Positions 31,621 to 41,690 are shown, counted from the stretch's first letter. The stretch: 64,000 nucleotides of DNA from Prorocentrum cordatum (GCA_963575745.1 CAUYUJ010008635.1:380489-444488), one strand, 5' to 3'. Program-made: numbers and translations. Notes: generated by a model from the letters alone, not told the origin.

Positions 31621-32020
31621 CTCCCCCGCCCCCCCCCCCCCTTCCTCCTCCTCCTCCTCCTACTCATCCTCCGTCCTCCTCCATCCTCATCCCGTCCTCG
31701 TCCTCGTCCTCCGCCCTCGCCCTCCGTCGCGTCCTCCGCGTCGTCTTCCGCGTCGCCCCCGCTCGCCCTCTTCCCGTTCCTCCTCGCCTTCCTCCGCATT
31801 CAGTCTAATCGCCAAAAAACGCCCCCCCATCTCGCGTGGCACCTCGAGTTTGCTGCGCCGTGCTCAGATGGTTCCACCTCCGAGCTGTGAGAACATATGC
31901 GGCGACAAGGCGGCCATTGCTCCCCCTCCTCCTGATCCTCGTTCTTGTACTCCCCCCCTCGTCGTCGCCCTCTTGTCCGCCCCCTCCCCCTCCCCCCGCT
32001 CGCCGCCATCTCTCGGCGAA
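31621..32020. other. no gene; CCT-rich low complexity
   Basis: Pyrimidine-rich on the plus strand (31625-31800 and 31910-32000), with no supported exon. Confidence 0.55.
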
Positions 32021-32023
32021 CGC

Positions 32024-33213
32024 CTATGCGTCGCCATCCGACGGCTCCGCCTCGGAGTCATCGCGAAAAAACGGGACGGGGCAATCGGGCCACCTCTGCT
32101 TGCGAGGCGTCCCTCGACGCAGCGCATCGTCAGAGGGCATGGCCCCAGAGCTCGGCGCGGCGCTGCTCGCCGCCGCGCCGCTCTGCTTCGCCTCGAAGGC
32201 CGCTGCGTTCTGCAGCTCCCGCTGGAAGATCTCCGCCGCGAGCGCTGCGTCGCCGCTGGCGTCCACGGCGCCATCCTCCGCGGCGTCCAGGGCGATCGGC
32301 GCCGCCGCCGCGGCAGCAGCCTCCAGCGCATCCCCGCGCTCGCGCTCCTGCGCGGCGACGACCGCGCCGCCGACCTCGCTCGACGGGGTCGACGCCGGCG
32401 GCAGGTCGACCGAGAGGTCCGACTCGAAGCCGTCTGCCCCAAGAGCATCGTCGCCGTGATCGCTGGGGCTAATCGGCGGCGCCTCCGAGCGGCCGTCCGC
32501 GGGCGCCGACGAGCTCGCGGCCGCAGCGGCGCGATAACGCCGCGCCGACCTCAGGGAGATCCTCTTCAGCTTGCGCTCGCCCCTCTCCATCTCCTCGGCA
32601 GTGTCTGGGCACCTGTCCGCCAAGGGGCTGATCGAGCCACTCTCGTCGTCGGAGATGGCGGCTGGCAGCGCCCCGCGCAGCGCGGGCGGCTCGTCGTCGC
32701 CCCGCCTCGCCCCGACGCCCTCCTGCAGCCAGTGCGCGCCGAACGTCAGCTGGCGCCCGTCGTTCAGCATCCAAGCTGGCCACGGCTGCCAGGTCGGCGC
32801 GGGCTCGCGCTCGCGCGCGCTGAACACCTCCATCAGCCGAGCGTCGCACCTGGGAAAGATTTGGTAAAACAAAACAAAACTCCTCCCACATCCTCCATCG
32901 GGCGGTCGTCCCTCCCCTCCCCCTCCTCGCCCCCCGTATCCTCCTCAGCCTCTTCCTTCTCATGCTCCTCCTCATCCTCCCCCCTTTCTCATCCTCATTC
33001 TTAGTGTTCTTCTTCACCTCTCCTCCTCGACGTTCCTCTTCTCCCCCTCTTCCTCTTCTCTGTCGGCCCCCTTCCCTCGTCTCCTCATTATCCTGGTGGC
33101 CCCCCTGATCCTCCTGACCCCCATCCCTGCCCGATGTTTCTCCAGCCCACCTGCCGACGCAGCTCTCGGCGGCCGCGAGCGCGGTCCACCAGGCAGAGCC
33201 CGTGGTGCGCAGC
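32024..33213 (-). CDS. two-exon coding segment with a canonical intron, function unknown
   Basis: Exon c (about 33213-33151) encodes EMLRTTGSAWWTALAAAESC. Intron 33150-32850 (301 nt) has a GT donor and a CCCAG|G acceptor. Exon d (32849-32024) joins in frame to give VGRCDARLMEVFSARERE and stays open for 275 codons to a stop at 32024. It contains APTWQPWPAWMLNDGRQL, an acidic Ser/Glu region, an Arg-rich LKRISLRSARRYRAAAA stretch, an Ala/Asp-rich low-complexity part and an acidic C-terminus. No stop or frame break is present in either exon. It lies directly downstream of, and may belong to, the locus starting at 34165. The family is not recognised. Confidence 0.6.
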
Positions 33214-33244
33214 ATCTCGCTGCGCTCCCCGTCCGCGGGGAGCG

Positions 33245-33430
33245 TCGCGGCGAGGGGGCGACGAGGGCGAGGAGAAGGGGGGGGGGGGGGGAGGAGGAGG
33301 GAAGAGGAGGAGGAGGAGGGGAGGAGGAGGAGGAGGAGGAGGAGGAGGAGGAGGGGAGGGGGAGGAGAGGGGGGGAGGGAGAGGCGGATGGTGAGGAGGA
33401 AGGGGCGGGGGGGGGGGGGGGGGGGGGGGC
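33245..33430. repeat. GGA array ending in a 23-base G run
   Basis: GAGGAGG repeats (33270-33400) followed by G homopolymer 33407-33429. Confidence 0.93.
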
Positions 33431-33612
33431 AACACGTCCAAAACATATCCAGAAATCACGCAGGATCGAGGCGCAACCCAGAACCAGTCCAGGATGCAGA
33501 AAAACATCCCGAACCCCATAAACAATCCAGAACAATTCCAGAATACTGAAACAATCCTGAACAAATCCAGAATCTAGAAACCATCCAAAACAAATCCAGA
33601 GACGATTCGAAA
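33431..33612. repeat. ATCCAGAA repeat family, intron member
   Basis: AATCCAGAATA, ATCCAGAATCTAGAAACC and similar words recur across 33440-33605, inside the non-coding gap between two minus-strand coding segments. Confidence 0.85.
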
Positions 33613-33619
33613 ACTCCAC

Positions 33620-34165
33620 CCCGCTCCGCGGATGTCATGTCGCACGCGAACAGGCCGTGCCCCCTGCAGAACGACTGCCACATGGGGAAGAGGAAGAAGG
33701 GGCTCGACCGCTTCTGCACGCAGATGACGTGCACGCCGCGGCGCATGGCCACCAGACTCAGGAACAGCACGCGGCGCATGGCGATGTTGCCATTCCTGAC
33801 CTCCAGCAAGGCTGCGCTCCCCTCGACCAGCGGCGGCGGCTCCCAGGCCGAAGGTCCTGATGCTGACCACCTCGCCACGCGATCGCGATGGCAACCAACA
33901 TCAAAAGGCGAAATCCATAGCGCACACCACGCGGCACGATGGAGTTCACGACCGTCAGCGCGCGGGTGAAGCCCGCCTGCGACAGCAAAAACTCGTTCAC
34001 GTTGAACGACCCCGCCGACTACTTGCACTCACAGGCCAGCTGCGCGATGCCCTGGGCCTCTGGGTTCGCCACCTCCACGATGTCGAGCGTTCGCGGGGCC
34101 TCGCGGCGCACCGCGTCGGACGCGGCGAACCCGCAGACAGCGAGGCCGTCGAGGCGGGCTGGCAT
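33620..34165 (-). pseudogene. 5' part of a gene with spliced-leader relic, reading frame broken
   Basis: ATG at 34165-34163 opens a frame encoding MPARLDGLAVCGFAASD and APRTLDIVEVANPEAQGIAQ, closed by TAG at 34021-34019. The same frame continues directly as FNVNEFLLSQAGFTRALTVV and NSIVPRGVRYGF. After a frame change near 33900-33930 the neighbouring frame reads EVRNGNIAMRRVLFLSLVAM, GVHVICVQKR and PMWQSFCRGHGLF to about 33620, where a GT donor fits (33619). The order (a LDIVE opening, an AGFTRAL helix, a GN..MRRVLFLSLVAMRRG helix) matches a dinoflagellate multicopy family I remember only loosely, in which the LDIVE segment resembles the SAM-binding start of methyltransferases. That link is tentative. 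With one stop and one frameshift the copy is probably dead, unless edited. Confidence 0.55.
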
Positions 34166-34167
34166 GA

Positions 34168-34182
34168 TGAGCCAAAATGGCT
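34168..34182 (-). promoter_or_regulatory. relic of the dinoflagellate spliced leader (DinoSL)
   Basis: On the minus strand the 15 bases AGCCATTTTGGCTCA match the core of the conserved 22-nt dinoflagellate trans-spliced leader, whose known sequence is CCGTAGCCATTTTGGCTCAAG after the first variable base. The flanking bases differ. It sits 2 nt upstream of ATG 34165 and is preceded by a pyrimidine-rich run (CTCCCTCCTCCGCTTC). Such relics are known to arise when a trans-spliced mRNA is reverse-transcribed and reinserted. Confidence 0.8.
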
Positions 34183-34319
34183 GAAGCGGAGGAGGAGGGA
34201 GTGACGAGGGTTGTGGATGGGGCGGGGGGCGAGCCCTGACCCCTCCGGCGCTTCCCCCGCAGGTGGCGACGGGCTTCCGACAGCGGCGCCGATCTCTGTG
34301 TCTCATCCGTTGTTTTTTT

Positions 34320-34410
34320 GTTTTCCGGATGTTTTCTGGATTCTGGATGTTCTGGATTTTTTCTGGATTCTGGATGTTTTCTGGATTTTTCTGGATTCTG
34401 GATTTTTTGT
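34320..34410. repeat. CTGGATTCTGGATGTT repeat
   Basis: TTTCTGGATTCTGGATGTT repeated several times with T-rich spacers. Same family as 22.2, 27.9 and 33.4 kb. Lies immediately upstream of the spliced-leader relic. Confidence 0.88.
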
Positions 34411-34449
34411 TTGTTTTCTTTTCCCTGGGGTTCCTTGCGCCTCCCATCC

Positions 34450-34560
34450 ACAGTAATATTCCTCCTCCTGCTCCTCCTCCTCCTCTTCCCCTCCTCTTCC
34501 TCCTCCCCCTCCTCCTCCTCCTCTTCTTCCTCCATCTTATCCTCTTTCTTTTCGCCTCTG
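34450..34560. repeat. CCT/CTC array
   Basis: Imperfect CTC and TCC repeats. Flanks 34560-34780 are unassigned. Confidence 0.88.
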
Positions 34561-34784
34561 TCCCCACCTCATCCCCCCCTCTCTGCGCTACAAGTTTGAT
34601 GGCGCGCTCGTTCTTCTGCTACCTCGCGGCCCACTCGGCGACGCCGCGCGTTCACCGCAGGATTTCGAGCGCAGTCCAGCCGCGGCGACGTTGATGGATC
34701 GGCCATGGGAGAGCGAGCGCGCCATCAAACCCACGAGCATCGCGACCTCGTCGGTCCGCCCGTCTGATCACTCGTCGATGTCTC

Positions 34785-34786
34785 GA

Positions 34787-34840
<54 letters not shown>

Positions 34841-34842
34841 TC
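34785..34842. repeat. CGT (GAC on minus) trinucleotide array
   Basis: About 18 near-perfect TCG/CGT units. On the minus strand one frame reads a poly-Asp run after SRLFPRAHSCDSETLS, possibly an exon (34725-35100, with KSKNKPNKANVSILEA upstream), but the support is weak. Confidence 0.92.
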
Positions 34843-34859
34843 AAGGTTTCCGAATCGCA

Positions 34860-35310
34860 CGAATGCGCCCTGGGAAATAAACGCGAACGCGCCTCCAAGA
34901 TGCTTACGTTGGCCTTGTTTGGCTTGTTTTTGCTCTTGGCGGTGGTGTTGTTGCTGCTGATCGTGGCCGTGCTGTTGCTGCTGCTGCAAGTCTCGCGGCT
35001 GCTGATCTTGGCCCCAGGAAAGGGGGGGGAGGAGGAGAGGAGGAGGAGGGGGAGGAGGGGGAGGTTGTGGACTGGCCTCCACTGCATGGCCGCGCACGTT
35101 GGGCTCGGGTCGCGCTGACGCGGCCGCGGCCGTTGACTTCGAGGATGCTCCAATCTATACTCCAACATGCCTCGCGTTAAAAACTTAACTTCGACATGCA
35201 TCTAAATGAATTCAATACAAAATGTTAACCTCACGTTAAATTTAACCAGCCGAAACCAATCTTAACTTTCAAACTAAAGTTTTGTCTAGTCGGAGGGTCT
35301 GGGGTCCAGT
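34860..35310. other. no firm gene; possible minus-strand exon
   Basis: 34860-35010 could encode an Asn/Ser-rich segment on the minus strand leading into the GAC array. 35120-35310 is AT-rich unique DNA with AAACTTTAACTT-like words. Confidence 0.35.
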
Positions 35311-35311
35311 C

Positions 35312-35505
35312 CGGAATCCGAATCCGGAATCCGGAATCCGAGCGGCGTGATCGATCTCAGCCTGGAACCCGCGCGGAATCCGGGCTCCGGAATCCGGAAT
35401 TCTGGATTCTGGATTCAGAGGTCCAATCCGGAATCCGAAGCCGGAATCCGGAATCCGAACGGCGCGATGGATCTCAGCCTGGAGCCCACGCCGAATCCGG
35501 GCCCA
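35312..35505. repeat. GGAATCC satellite, two-unit outpost
   Basis: The module GCGTGATCGATCTCAGCC begins at 35345 and its variant GCGCGATGGATCTCAGCC at 35462 (period 117). Both are embedded in GGAATCCGAATCCGGAATCC blocks as at 19.3-20.0 kb. Confidence 0.94.
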
Positions 35506-35552
35506 AATATCCCAATATGGCCTCCTATATCGCAGCCCCTAACCCTAGCCAT

Positions 35553-35556
35553 GCGC

Positions 35557-35593
<37 letters not shown>

Positions 35594-35830
35594 TTCGCCG
35601 ACGCGGACGACGACGACGACGCCGCAGACGACGAGACCGATGGCGACGACGACGACGGAGACGACGACGGCTGCGACGACGACGACGACGACCGCGACGA
35701 CTGCGCCGCCGAGGACGACGACGACGACGACGACGATGCCGACGACACCAACGACGCCGACGACGACGACAACGACGACGGCGCCGACGACGACGAGAAC
35801 GCCGCCGACGACCCCGACGGCGGCGCCGAC
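35553..35830. repeat. GAC/ACG trinucleotide array
   Basis: Imperfect ACG, GCC and GAT triplets over 280 bp. Each frame gives poly-Arg, poly-Thr or poly-Asp on plus and poly-Arg, poly-Ser or poly-Val on minus, with no gene. Confidence 0.96.
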
Positions 35831-35836
35831 GCCAAC

Positions 35837-36115
35837 TATGATGCATCATCGGGTTGGCACGCGCGTGCCCGAACGGGCGGGTCGGGGCGGGCGGGCGAAC
35901 CCTAACGGGGGGGTCGGGAGACGGAGGCCGTCGAGAACTGGGTGTGTCGTGTTGGGCACGGGGGCTGTGGAGTGCTGGATGTTGCGTTTTAAAAAGCGGG
36001 CGGAGCACTAGAGTACGATGCATCATCGAATTGGCACGCGCATGCCCCTAACTGACGGGCCGGGTCGGGCGGGCCGGTTCGGGTCGGGCGGGCGGGCCCT
36101 AACGGGCGCGTCGGC
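35837..36115. repeat. 179-bp-spaced duplicate with GATGCATCATCG and CCCTAACGGG words
   Basis: GATGCATCATCGGGTTGGCA (about 35839) and GATGCATCATCGAATTGGCA (about 36018) are each followed by a GC-rich stretch containing CCCTAACGGG or CCCTAACTGACGGG and GGGTCGGGCGGGC words. Confidence 0.82.
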
Positions 36116-36239
36116 CGGGCGGACCCGTAGGTGGTCTAGAGAGCGTCCTCTTCCATCTTCCCCTTCTCCCCCTTCGGGGAGGAGTTTGCCCGCCCCCTTG
36201 CCCCCCCCTGGACCTGGGCGGGGCGTTTCGCTGGTAGTT

Positions 36240-36865
36240 TGAGCGCCCTATACGGCCCAAGATGCCCAAGAGAGCCTCAGAGAGCCCAAGGTGGCCCCCC
36301 AAGACGGCCCAAGATGGCCCAATATGCCTCAAGATGGCATCCAAGATGCCCCACGAGGCCTCAAGACCGCTGCATGGCGGCCCCAAGTGGCCACGGAACC
36401 TCGCAAGAAGGCCCCAAGAAGCCAAAATCCATCGCAAACCAAAAACAAATAATTGTTGTGTTTTCGCCTTTTTGCTTTCGATGGCCTTCCGAAGCCTCAG
36501 CGCGGCTCCAACATTGCCCAAGAGGGCCCCCAGAGAGGCCCAAGAGAACCCCAAGACGGCCCCAAGAGCGCCCATGAGCGCCCCAAGAGGGATCCCAAAG
36601 GCGATATTCGGGGCCCCCGATGGGCAGCGCGAGTTGACGGACCCCCCTCCTTCGATCGATCTCATCCAAGATGGCCCCAAGAGCTCCCCCAGGGCTCCCA
36701 AAAGTGCCCCAAGAGGGCCCCAAGAGGCGCCCAGGAGGCCCCAAGAGGCCACCAAGAGGGTCGCAATAGGCCCCCAAGAGACCCCCAAGACGCCGCAAGA
36801 GACCCCCAGGACCGCCAAGAGGCCCATACGACGCCCCACGAGGCCTCCCACAAGCTCCTTCCAAG
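36240..36865. repeat. CCCCAAGAGGGC 12-bp minisatellite
   Basis: Degenerate tandem units CCCCAAGAGGCC, CCCCAAGATGGC and similar, interrupted by unique segments at about 36425-36515 and 36600-36660. Confidence 0.9.
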
Positions 36866-37500
36866 CTCCTCCTCCACTTCTTCCTCCTCCTCTTCCTTCT
36901 CCTCATCCTCCTCCTCCTCTTCCGATTCCCCCTCCTTCCTCGCCCTCTTGGGTAATTTGCTTTTCCCAGCCCTTTAATATCACGTATGCTCCCGCACTTC
37001 CCTGATCACCTCAATTCGCCCGGGCATCGTTTCTGGGCGGGCTGGCGGGGATGCGCGAAGCGTTAAGAATTTACAATGAGGCGCCGTGGCACTGGCATCA
37101 TAAAATCGACCGCGCGAATGTCATCGGGCGACAACATATGCGAGCGCGTTTGCGGGGCTCGCGACCTACCGGTGCACGGGCCGTTAAGCGGTGCCTGTGT
37201 CCTATTGTGATCAGGCGCCGTCAATCGCCTAGGGCGCTGAACAGATGCCCGCAGGGTGGAAAGCTGGCCGGGCAGCGGTGCACAAAGCGGGGCAGCTGGA
37301 TTGACTGTGCACCCGGAAATGGCGCCGCCGTGGAAATCCCACCTGCCCCCTGGCCCCCCTGTTCCCATCCCCTTCCTAACCCCCGCCAGCCCTTTAGGGC
37401 GCATGTGGTCTAGGGAGTTTGCTCTTCCACCCCCCGGCCCCCCTTCGTGGAAGGGTTTGCGCATCCCCCACCGCGCCCCCCGCCCCTTGGGTCTGGAAAA
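36866..37500. other. no gene; CCT tract then unique DNA
   Basis: 36870-36960 is a CTC/TCC tract. 36960-37500 is unique GC-rich sequence with no supported exon. Confidence 0.5.
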
Positions 37501-37725
37501 GGAGCGGTCTCGAGGGGCTCAAAGGTTCAAGGCGCCCCAAGGTGGCACCATGACGGGCCCAAATATCCGAAGATGGCCTCCTATATCTCACAAGTATATC
37601 AAGATGACTCAAGGTGGGCTCCAATATGCCTCGAAGAGGCTCCAAAACTATCCCAAGACGGCTCCAAGTGGCCACGGAGCCCCCCAAGGACGCCCCCGAA
37701 AAAGGGTTCCGAGGGGTTCCGTGGC
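37501..37725. repeat. diverged CAAGATGGCC-type repeats
   Basis: Looser version of the 36.2-36.9 kb repeat. Contains GGGCCCAAATATCCGAAGAT next to GGCCTCCTATATC, nearly the same phrase as at 35.50-35.54 kb. Confidence 0.75.
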
Positions 37726-37839
37726 CAGGGGGTCCGAGGAGGCCTCAACCAAAACAAGCCTGAGCACCTCGCGAACCGCATCTTGGACTCCGCACTCGCC
37801 ATGATGCCTCGGGCGAAAATGGCCAGAGCATCTCGAGTC

Positions 37840-38610
37840 GGGGCATATCGAAGTAGCCTGGGTATTCGAGGATGTCTCAAGCAAAACAGGCCTGCGCATC
37901 CGCGAGCCGCATCCAGAACCCCGAAATGTCAGGACGTCTCAAGCGAAACTGGCAAGAGCACCTCAAGGCAGGGCATATCGCAGCAACCCGGGGATCCGAG
38001 GATGTCCCTGGCGACACGGGCCCGAGCACTTCGCAAACCACATCTTGGAACCCGCAGATGCGAGGGCGCCTCAGGCGAAACGGCCGGGGCATCTCGGACG
38101 AGGGGCGCCCCGAAAGCATTGGGGTCTCAAGCAAGTATCAGACTGTAACACAAGCATTATCATAGTTACTCATTGTCCCTCCTCCCCCCCCCCTCCTTCT
38201 CTTCGCACTCCTCCGAAGGGATTGGTCGGAACTGCGGGGGTGTCTCATTCGAAACTGGCCGAGCTCACTGGCGCGCGGCATATATTTGCCCAGGATTGCG
38301 GGAAGGTCTCAGGCGAAACTGATCGGATCACCTCGCGGGCCGCATCTGCAATACTAACGTAGCGAGGATGCGTTTAACGCAGTGGGCGGGGCCACCTCAA
38401 CCCACGGTTTCCCCGAATTAAAAAACCGGGGGGGGGGGGGGGGGGGGGGGGGGGCGTCGAGCGAAATGTGCTAGACCACCTTTCGCGCGGCATCTGGTGG
38501 CCCAGAACTGCGAAGATATCTCAAACTCAAGCGAAGCGGGCCGGACAATCTCAAATCCGGCCGTCTCGGAGACTAGAACTGCGAGGATGTCCCTTGCGAA
38601 ACGGACCGGG
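37840..38610. repeat. GAGGATGTCTCAAGCGAAAC repeats, 62-71 bp period
   Basis: The anchor GATGTCTC (or GACGTCTC, GATGTCCC, GGCGCCTC, GATATCTC) lies at 37871, 37933, 38001, 38064, about 38240, 38303, 38515 and 38586. Adjacent units are 62-71 bp apart, with two gaps filled by other DNA. Units often include CGAACCGCATCT and GGAACCCG words. The anchor is the complement of the GAGACATCC word in the 148-bp satellite at 1.4-3.7 kb. Confidence 0.85.
38428..38454. repeat. 27-base G homopolymer
   Basis: Pure G run inside the 62-71 bp repeat block. Confidence 0.95.
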
Positions 38611-38699
38611 CCGCCACAACGCATTGGCAACGCGTCGACCCCGCGGGCCCCTCGGGCGCCAAGAACGAAAAACGAACTGTCGCGACAAAGGCGCCGTCG

Positions 38700-39193
38700 G
38701 CTGTCGAATCCGCCGCGGCGGCCGCGGCGGCGCCGGCCGCCGCCTCCTCCTCCTCCTCCTCGCACCCCTCCTCCTCCTCATCCTGTTCCTCCTCCTCCTC
38801 CCCCTCCTTTTTCTCTTCGTTGCCCTCTACAAAAGAGGCGGCCAAACGGCGGGAGCAGGTGGACTGGCTCGGGGAGGAGGAGGAGGAGGAAGAGGGAGCG
38901 GAGGAGGCGGGAAGGGAGAGTAGCGCGCAAGCGGCGGCTGGCGCTGCTTCAGCGCAGCTAGTTCCTGGGGGCCTCAGCGGCCACGGCCTGGCCGGCTCCC
39001 CTGGCTCGCCTCGGCGGTCTCGTTGGCGGCCCCGCCCTCGCCCTTTCCCTGGCCCTTGCCCTTCGCCTCGGCTCGGGCGCGCCGCCCAGAGCAAGTCCTC
39101 CCGGAGGAAAATGCAAGCGCGCCTTTCGCCGCGGCGCCCGCGTTCTCCGCGCGCCCAAGCGAATTCGACAGCCCGAGAAGGCCGTCGACGAGT
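38700..39193. other. no firm gene; GCC/CCT-rich and GC-rich DNA
   Basis: 38700-38815 is GCC and CCT-rich, 38870-38910 GGA-rich. 38930-39193 has open frames on both strands without recognisable protein. Confidence 0.45.
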
Positions 39194-40427
39194 TCACGAT
39201 CGACCGCTCGCAGCGCGCGCGCGCGCCGACGCCCCCGCGATCCGCGCGCCTGGGCTCGCGAGCGGAGCATCGCGACTGACTCGTCTACGGTCGGGAACTG
39301 TCGCGCAGCGCGTCGCTGGGGCGGCCTCGGCGACGCGCCGCGCCGTGGAATATGATAGCGCGTCGCTCCTTTTTCTTGGGCCGCGGGCCAGGACAGCGCG
39401 CGCCGCCCCCAAGGCCCCCCGCCCAAAGGGATAGCGCGTCGCGGCGGGCCGAGATCGGCGGGGCGACGCGCTGAGCGAAATTTGCCGACCGTAGTAGCGC
39501 CTGCATTCCCCTCGCGGGGTCCAGCACCTCTCGGCTTTCAGCTGCGCCTCGTGGAGCTGCTTCTGGAGCCCGGCGCTCTTCTCCCGCGGGGCCTCCCACG
39601 CGCGGGCGGCGCGCGCCCGGCGCGCGAGTAGCTGCTCGCTCGGGCGCGGCGCCGCGAGCTGCGCGCGCGGGCTCAGCCTCGCGGCAACGCCCCGCAAGCG
39701 GAGCCGCGCCCCGCGCGCAGGGCGCGCGCCGCCTGCCCGGCGCCCAGTGGCCTCGTTGGCCACGCGCAGCTGGAGCTGCGCCTGCTGCAAGATCTCCTTG
39801 CGCCCCGAGTACAGCGTCTTGTCGACGGGGTGGAAGCCGCCGTGGTAGAAGATCCCCCACTCGTCGGCTCTCTACTCGCAGTCCCTTGCCTCCTGGCGCG
39901 CCCGCGCGAGGCCCCGCAGGGCGTCCTCCAGCCTGGCTCGCGACGGCCCCCGGGGCGCCGCGGAATCGCGCGCGCTGGCAAGGGGGCATCCGAAACAAGG
40001 CGCGCGCGCGCTCGCGCCATTGTCTGGCGGCCGCGGCGTCCAGCGCCGACTCGACCCGGCGCGCGCGCGCCCGGCCGTCGGATGCCCCTCGCCGCGCGCG
40101 TTTCCAGCATCGCGCGGCCCGCGGGCCTGGTCTCGGCCTCGGCGGCTTTCCGCCGCAGCACCTTGGCGTGCTCGGCGGCGAGCTCCCGCTCGCGCTGCGC
40201 CCTGCGACATGGGGGCGGCGGGCCGCGCCCCGGCGCTCGACCCAGAAGCCGGGGCATCGCCGAAGCGCGCGGCACCGCTGCGCCTGCCTACGAAGCCCCC
40301 AACGAGAATAGGCGCTGGCTGCAGCGGAGCGCGCGGCTCTCGCGACGCCCCGACCTCTGCGTTCGTAGGCGGCGGCCCTCCGCCCCCGCGCCTCGCTTCC
40401 TCCGCCGCCAGCTTGCGACGGGCCTGC
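39194..40427 (-). pseudogene. coiled-coil-rich coding segment with one in-frame stop
   Basis: One minus-strand frame from about 40427 to 39194, broken only by TAG at 39872-39874. It opens after a TGTAGCAG|G acceptor as QARRKLAAEEARR, has an Ala/Gly/Arg-rich middle, and gains a strongly coding look at RLEDALRGLARARQEARDCE. The stop follows, then the same frame continues RADEWGIFYHGGFHPVDKTL, YSGRKEILQQAQLQLRVANE, and further charged helical segments (KSAGLQKQLHEAQLKAERC). A neighbouring frame at about 40215-40140 also looks coding (QRERELAAEHAKVLRRKAAE), so one or more frame changes in the first half are possible. Function unknown. Either a recent pseudogene or a gene whose TAG is bypassed. 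Confidence 0.5.
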
Positions 40428-40758
40428 CTGCTACAGGCCGGAAACCAAAACATTGGTGCAACATTGGTGTCGGTTTTGCCGCCATGCTTGTTTCGGCGTC
40501 CGGTTTCTTTGATGTTTCATTGGTGTTTTGTTTGCTGCGCCCCCCTCGTTTGCTCAAATGTTGCCTGGCGCGCCGGTTGTCGCGGCGCTTGCCGCGCGCT
40601 CAGTGCACGCCGCAGCGTTGCATTGCCGTTTGTTTGCCGCGGCGCTTCCTGCAGCGCCGGCCTGCGACTTCGCAATCCGCGGGATTCCCTCGAAACTGCT
40701 TGTCGCAAGGTTGTCGCAGCGCTTGTTGCGCATGGCTCCGAGAACGCGGCAAAACATT

Positions 40759-40820
<62 letters not shown>

Positions 40821-41010
40821 TTTTGAAACGGACAGCAACAACAAAACAACATGTGTTGCTAAAGTGCATGGTGCGTGCGTTTTTGTTTTGTTTTGTTCGC
40901 GTGCGTTGTCTGCCCGGTTGCGTGATGTATAATGTTGAGTGAGGCGTTGGCGCGCGCATTGGCGATGCATTGGCACGTGACGTTCGTGGTTGCCGCTGCT
41001 GTTACTACAA
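40428..41010 (-). repeat. putative repeat-rich intron with CAAAACATTGGTG words
   Basis: Plus strand begins CCTGCTACAGGCCGG, then CCAAAACATTGGTGCAACATTGGTG, T/G-rich DNA and GCAAAACATTGGTGTGTG. Read on the minus strand this would be the intron upstream of the exon at 40427. The 19-base boundary CTGTAGCAGGCAGGCCCGT is shared with the opposite-strand locus at 43.95-43.97 kb. Confidence 0.55.
40760..40817. repeat. TG dinucleotide run
   Basis: Pure TG repeat of about 58 bases, followed by eight T. Confidence 0.98.
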
Positions 41011-41329
41011 CTGTTCATGTTACATCAATCTTACTGCTCAGTGCACTGTTGCGTCAATCCGTGGGGCTGCTGCACCGCTGGTTCCAACTGGTTCTAGCCG
41101 ATTCCAATGTGGTTCCGAGGTGCAGTTGGCCCAAGGTGTTTCCCCAGGTCCCCGAGATGCACTTGGGGTCTCTGGCTCCAATGGTTCCAGCCTTCAAGTA
41201 CAAAGCATGTTTTACGACGATCCATGCGGGTCGATTAATAACAGCCGGCTTGCCCGGCGCCAACATCATGGCCTGGCCCCCGCGGGGGGTCAGCAGAGGA
41301 ACTGGTCCTGGGGTCAGTCCCATGATGCG
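41011..41329. other. no gene seen
   Basis: Unique-complexity DNA. A short run of GGTTCCA words (about 41080-41190, GGTTCCAACTGGTTC) is the only structure. Confidence 0.5.
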
Positions 41330-41690
41330 ACCACTATTCCACACGAGTCGCATTCTCCTCCTCCTCATCATCATTCTCTCCTACTCCTCCTCGTCCTCCT
41401 CCCAAGTCTTCCTCATCATCCCCCTCGTTCTTCTCTTCGCTGGTCTTAATGTCCTCCTCCTTCTCCTCCTCCTGATCCTCTCCCCCTCCTCCTCTTGCTC
41501 CTCCTCCTCTTCTCACCTCCTACCCCTCATCTTCCTCGTCCTCCCCCCTCCCCGTGCTCTTTCTAATCCTCCCCCCCCTCCTCCTCCTCCGCCCCCGCCT
41601 TCTCCTCCTACCTCTTCCTCCTCCCGCTCGTCCTCGCCCTCCTCCTTATTCTACTCCTCGTCCTCATCCTTCCTCTCCTGATTATCCTCC
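41330..41690. repeat. CCT/CTC array
   Basis: Imperfect TCC and CTC repeats with CAT interruptions. Confidence 0.93.

Noticed and set aside
34005-34030. GTGAGTGCAAGTAG as a 14-nt intron removing the TAG at 34019-34021
   Set aside because: Perfect donor-like start, but the length is below any plausible spliceosomal intron and removal would shift the downstream frame.
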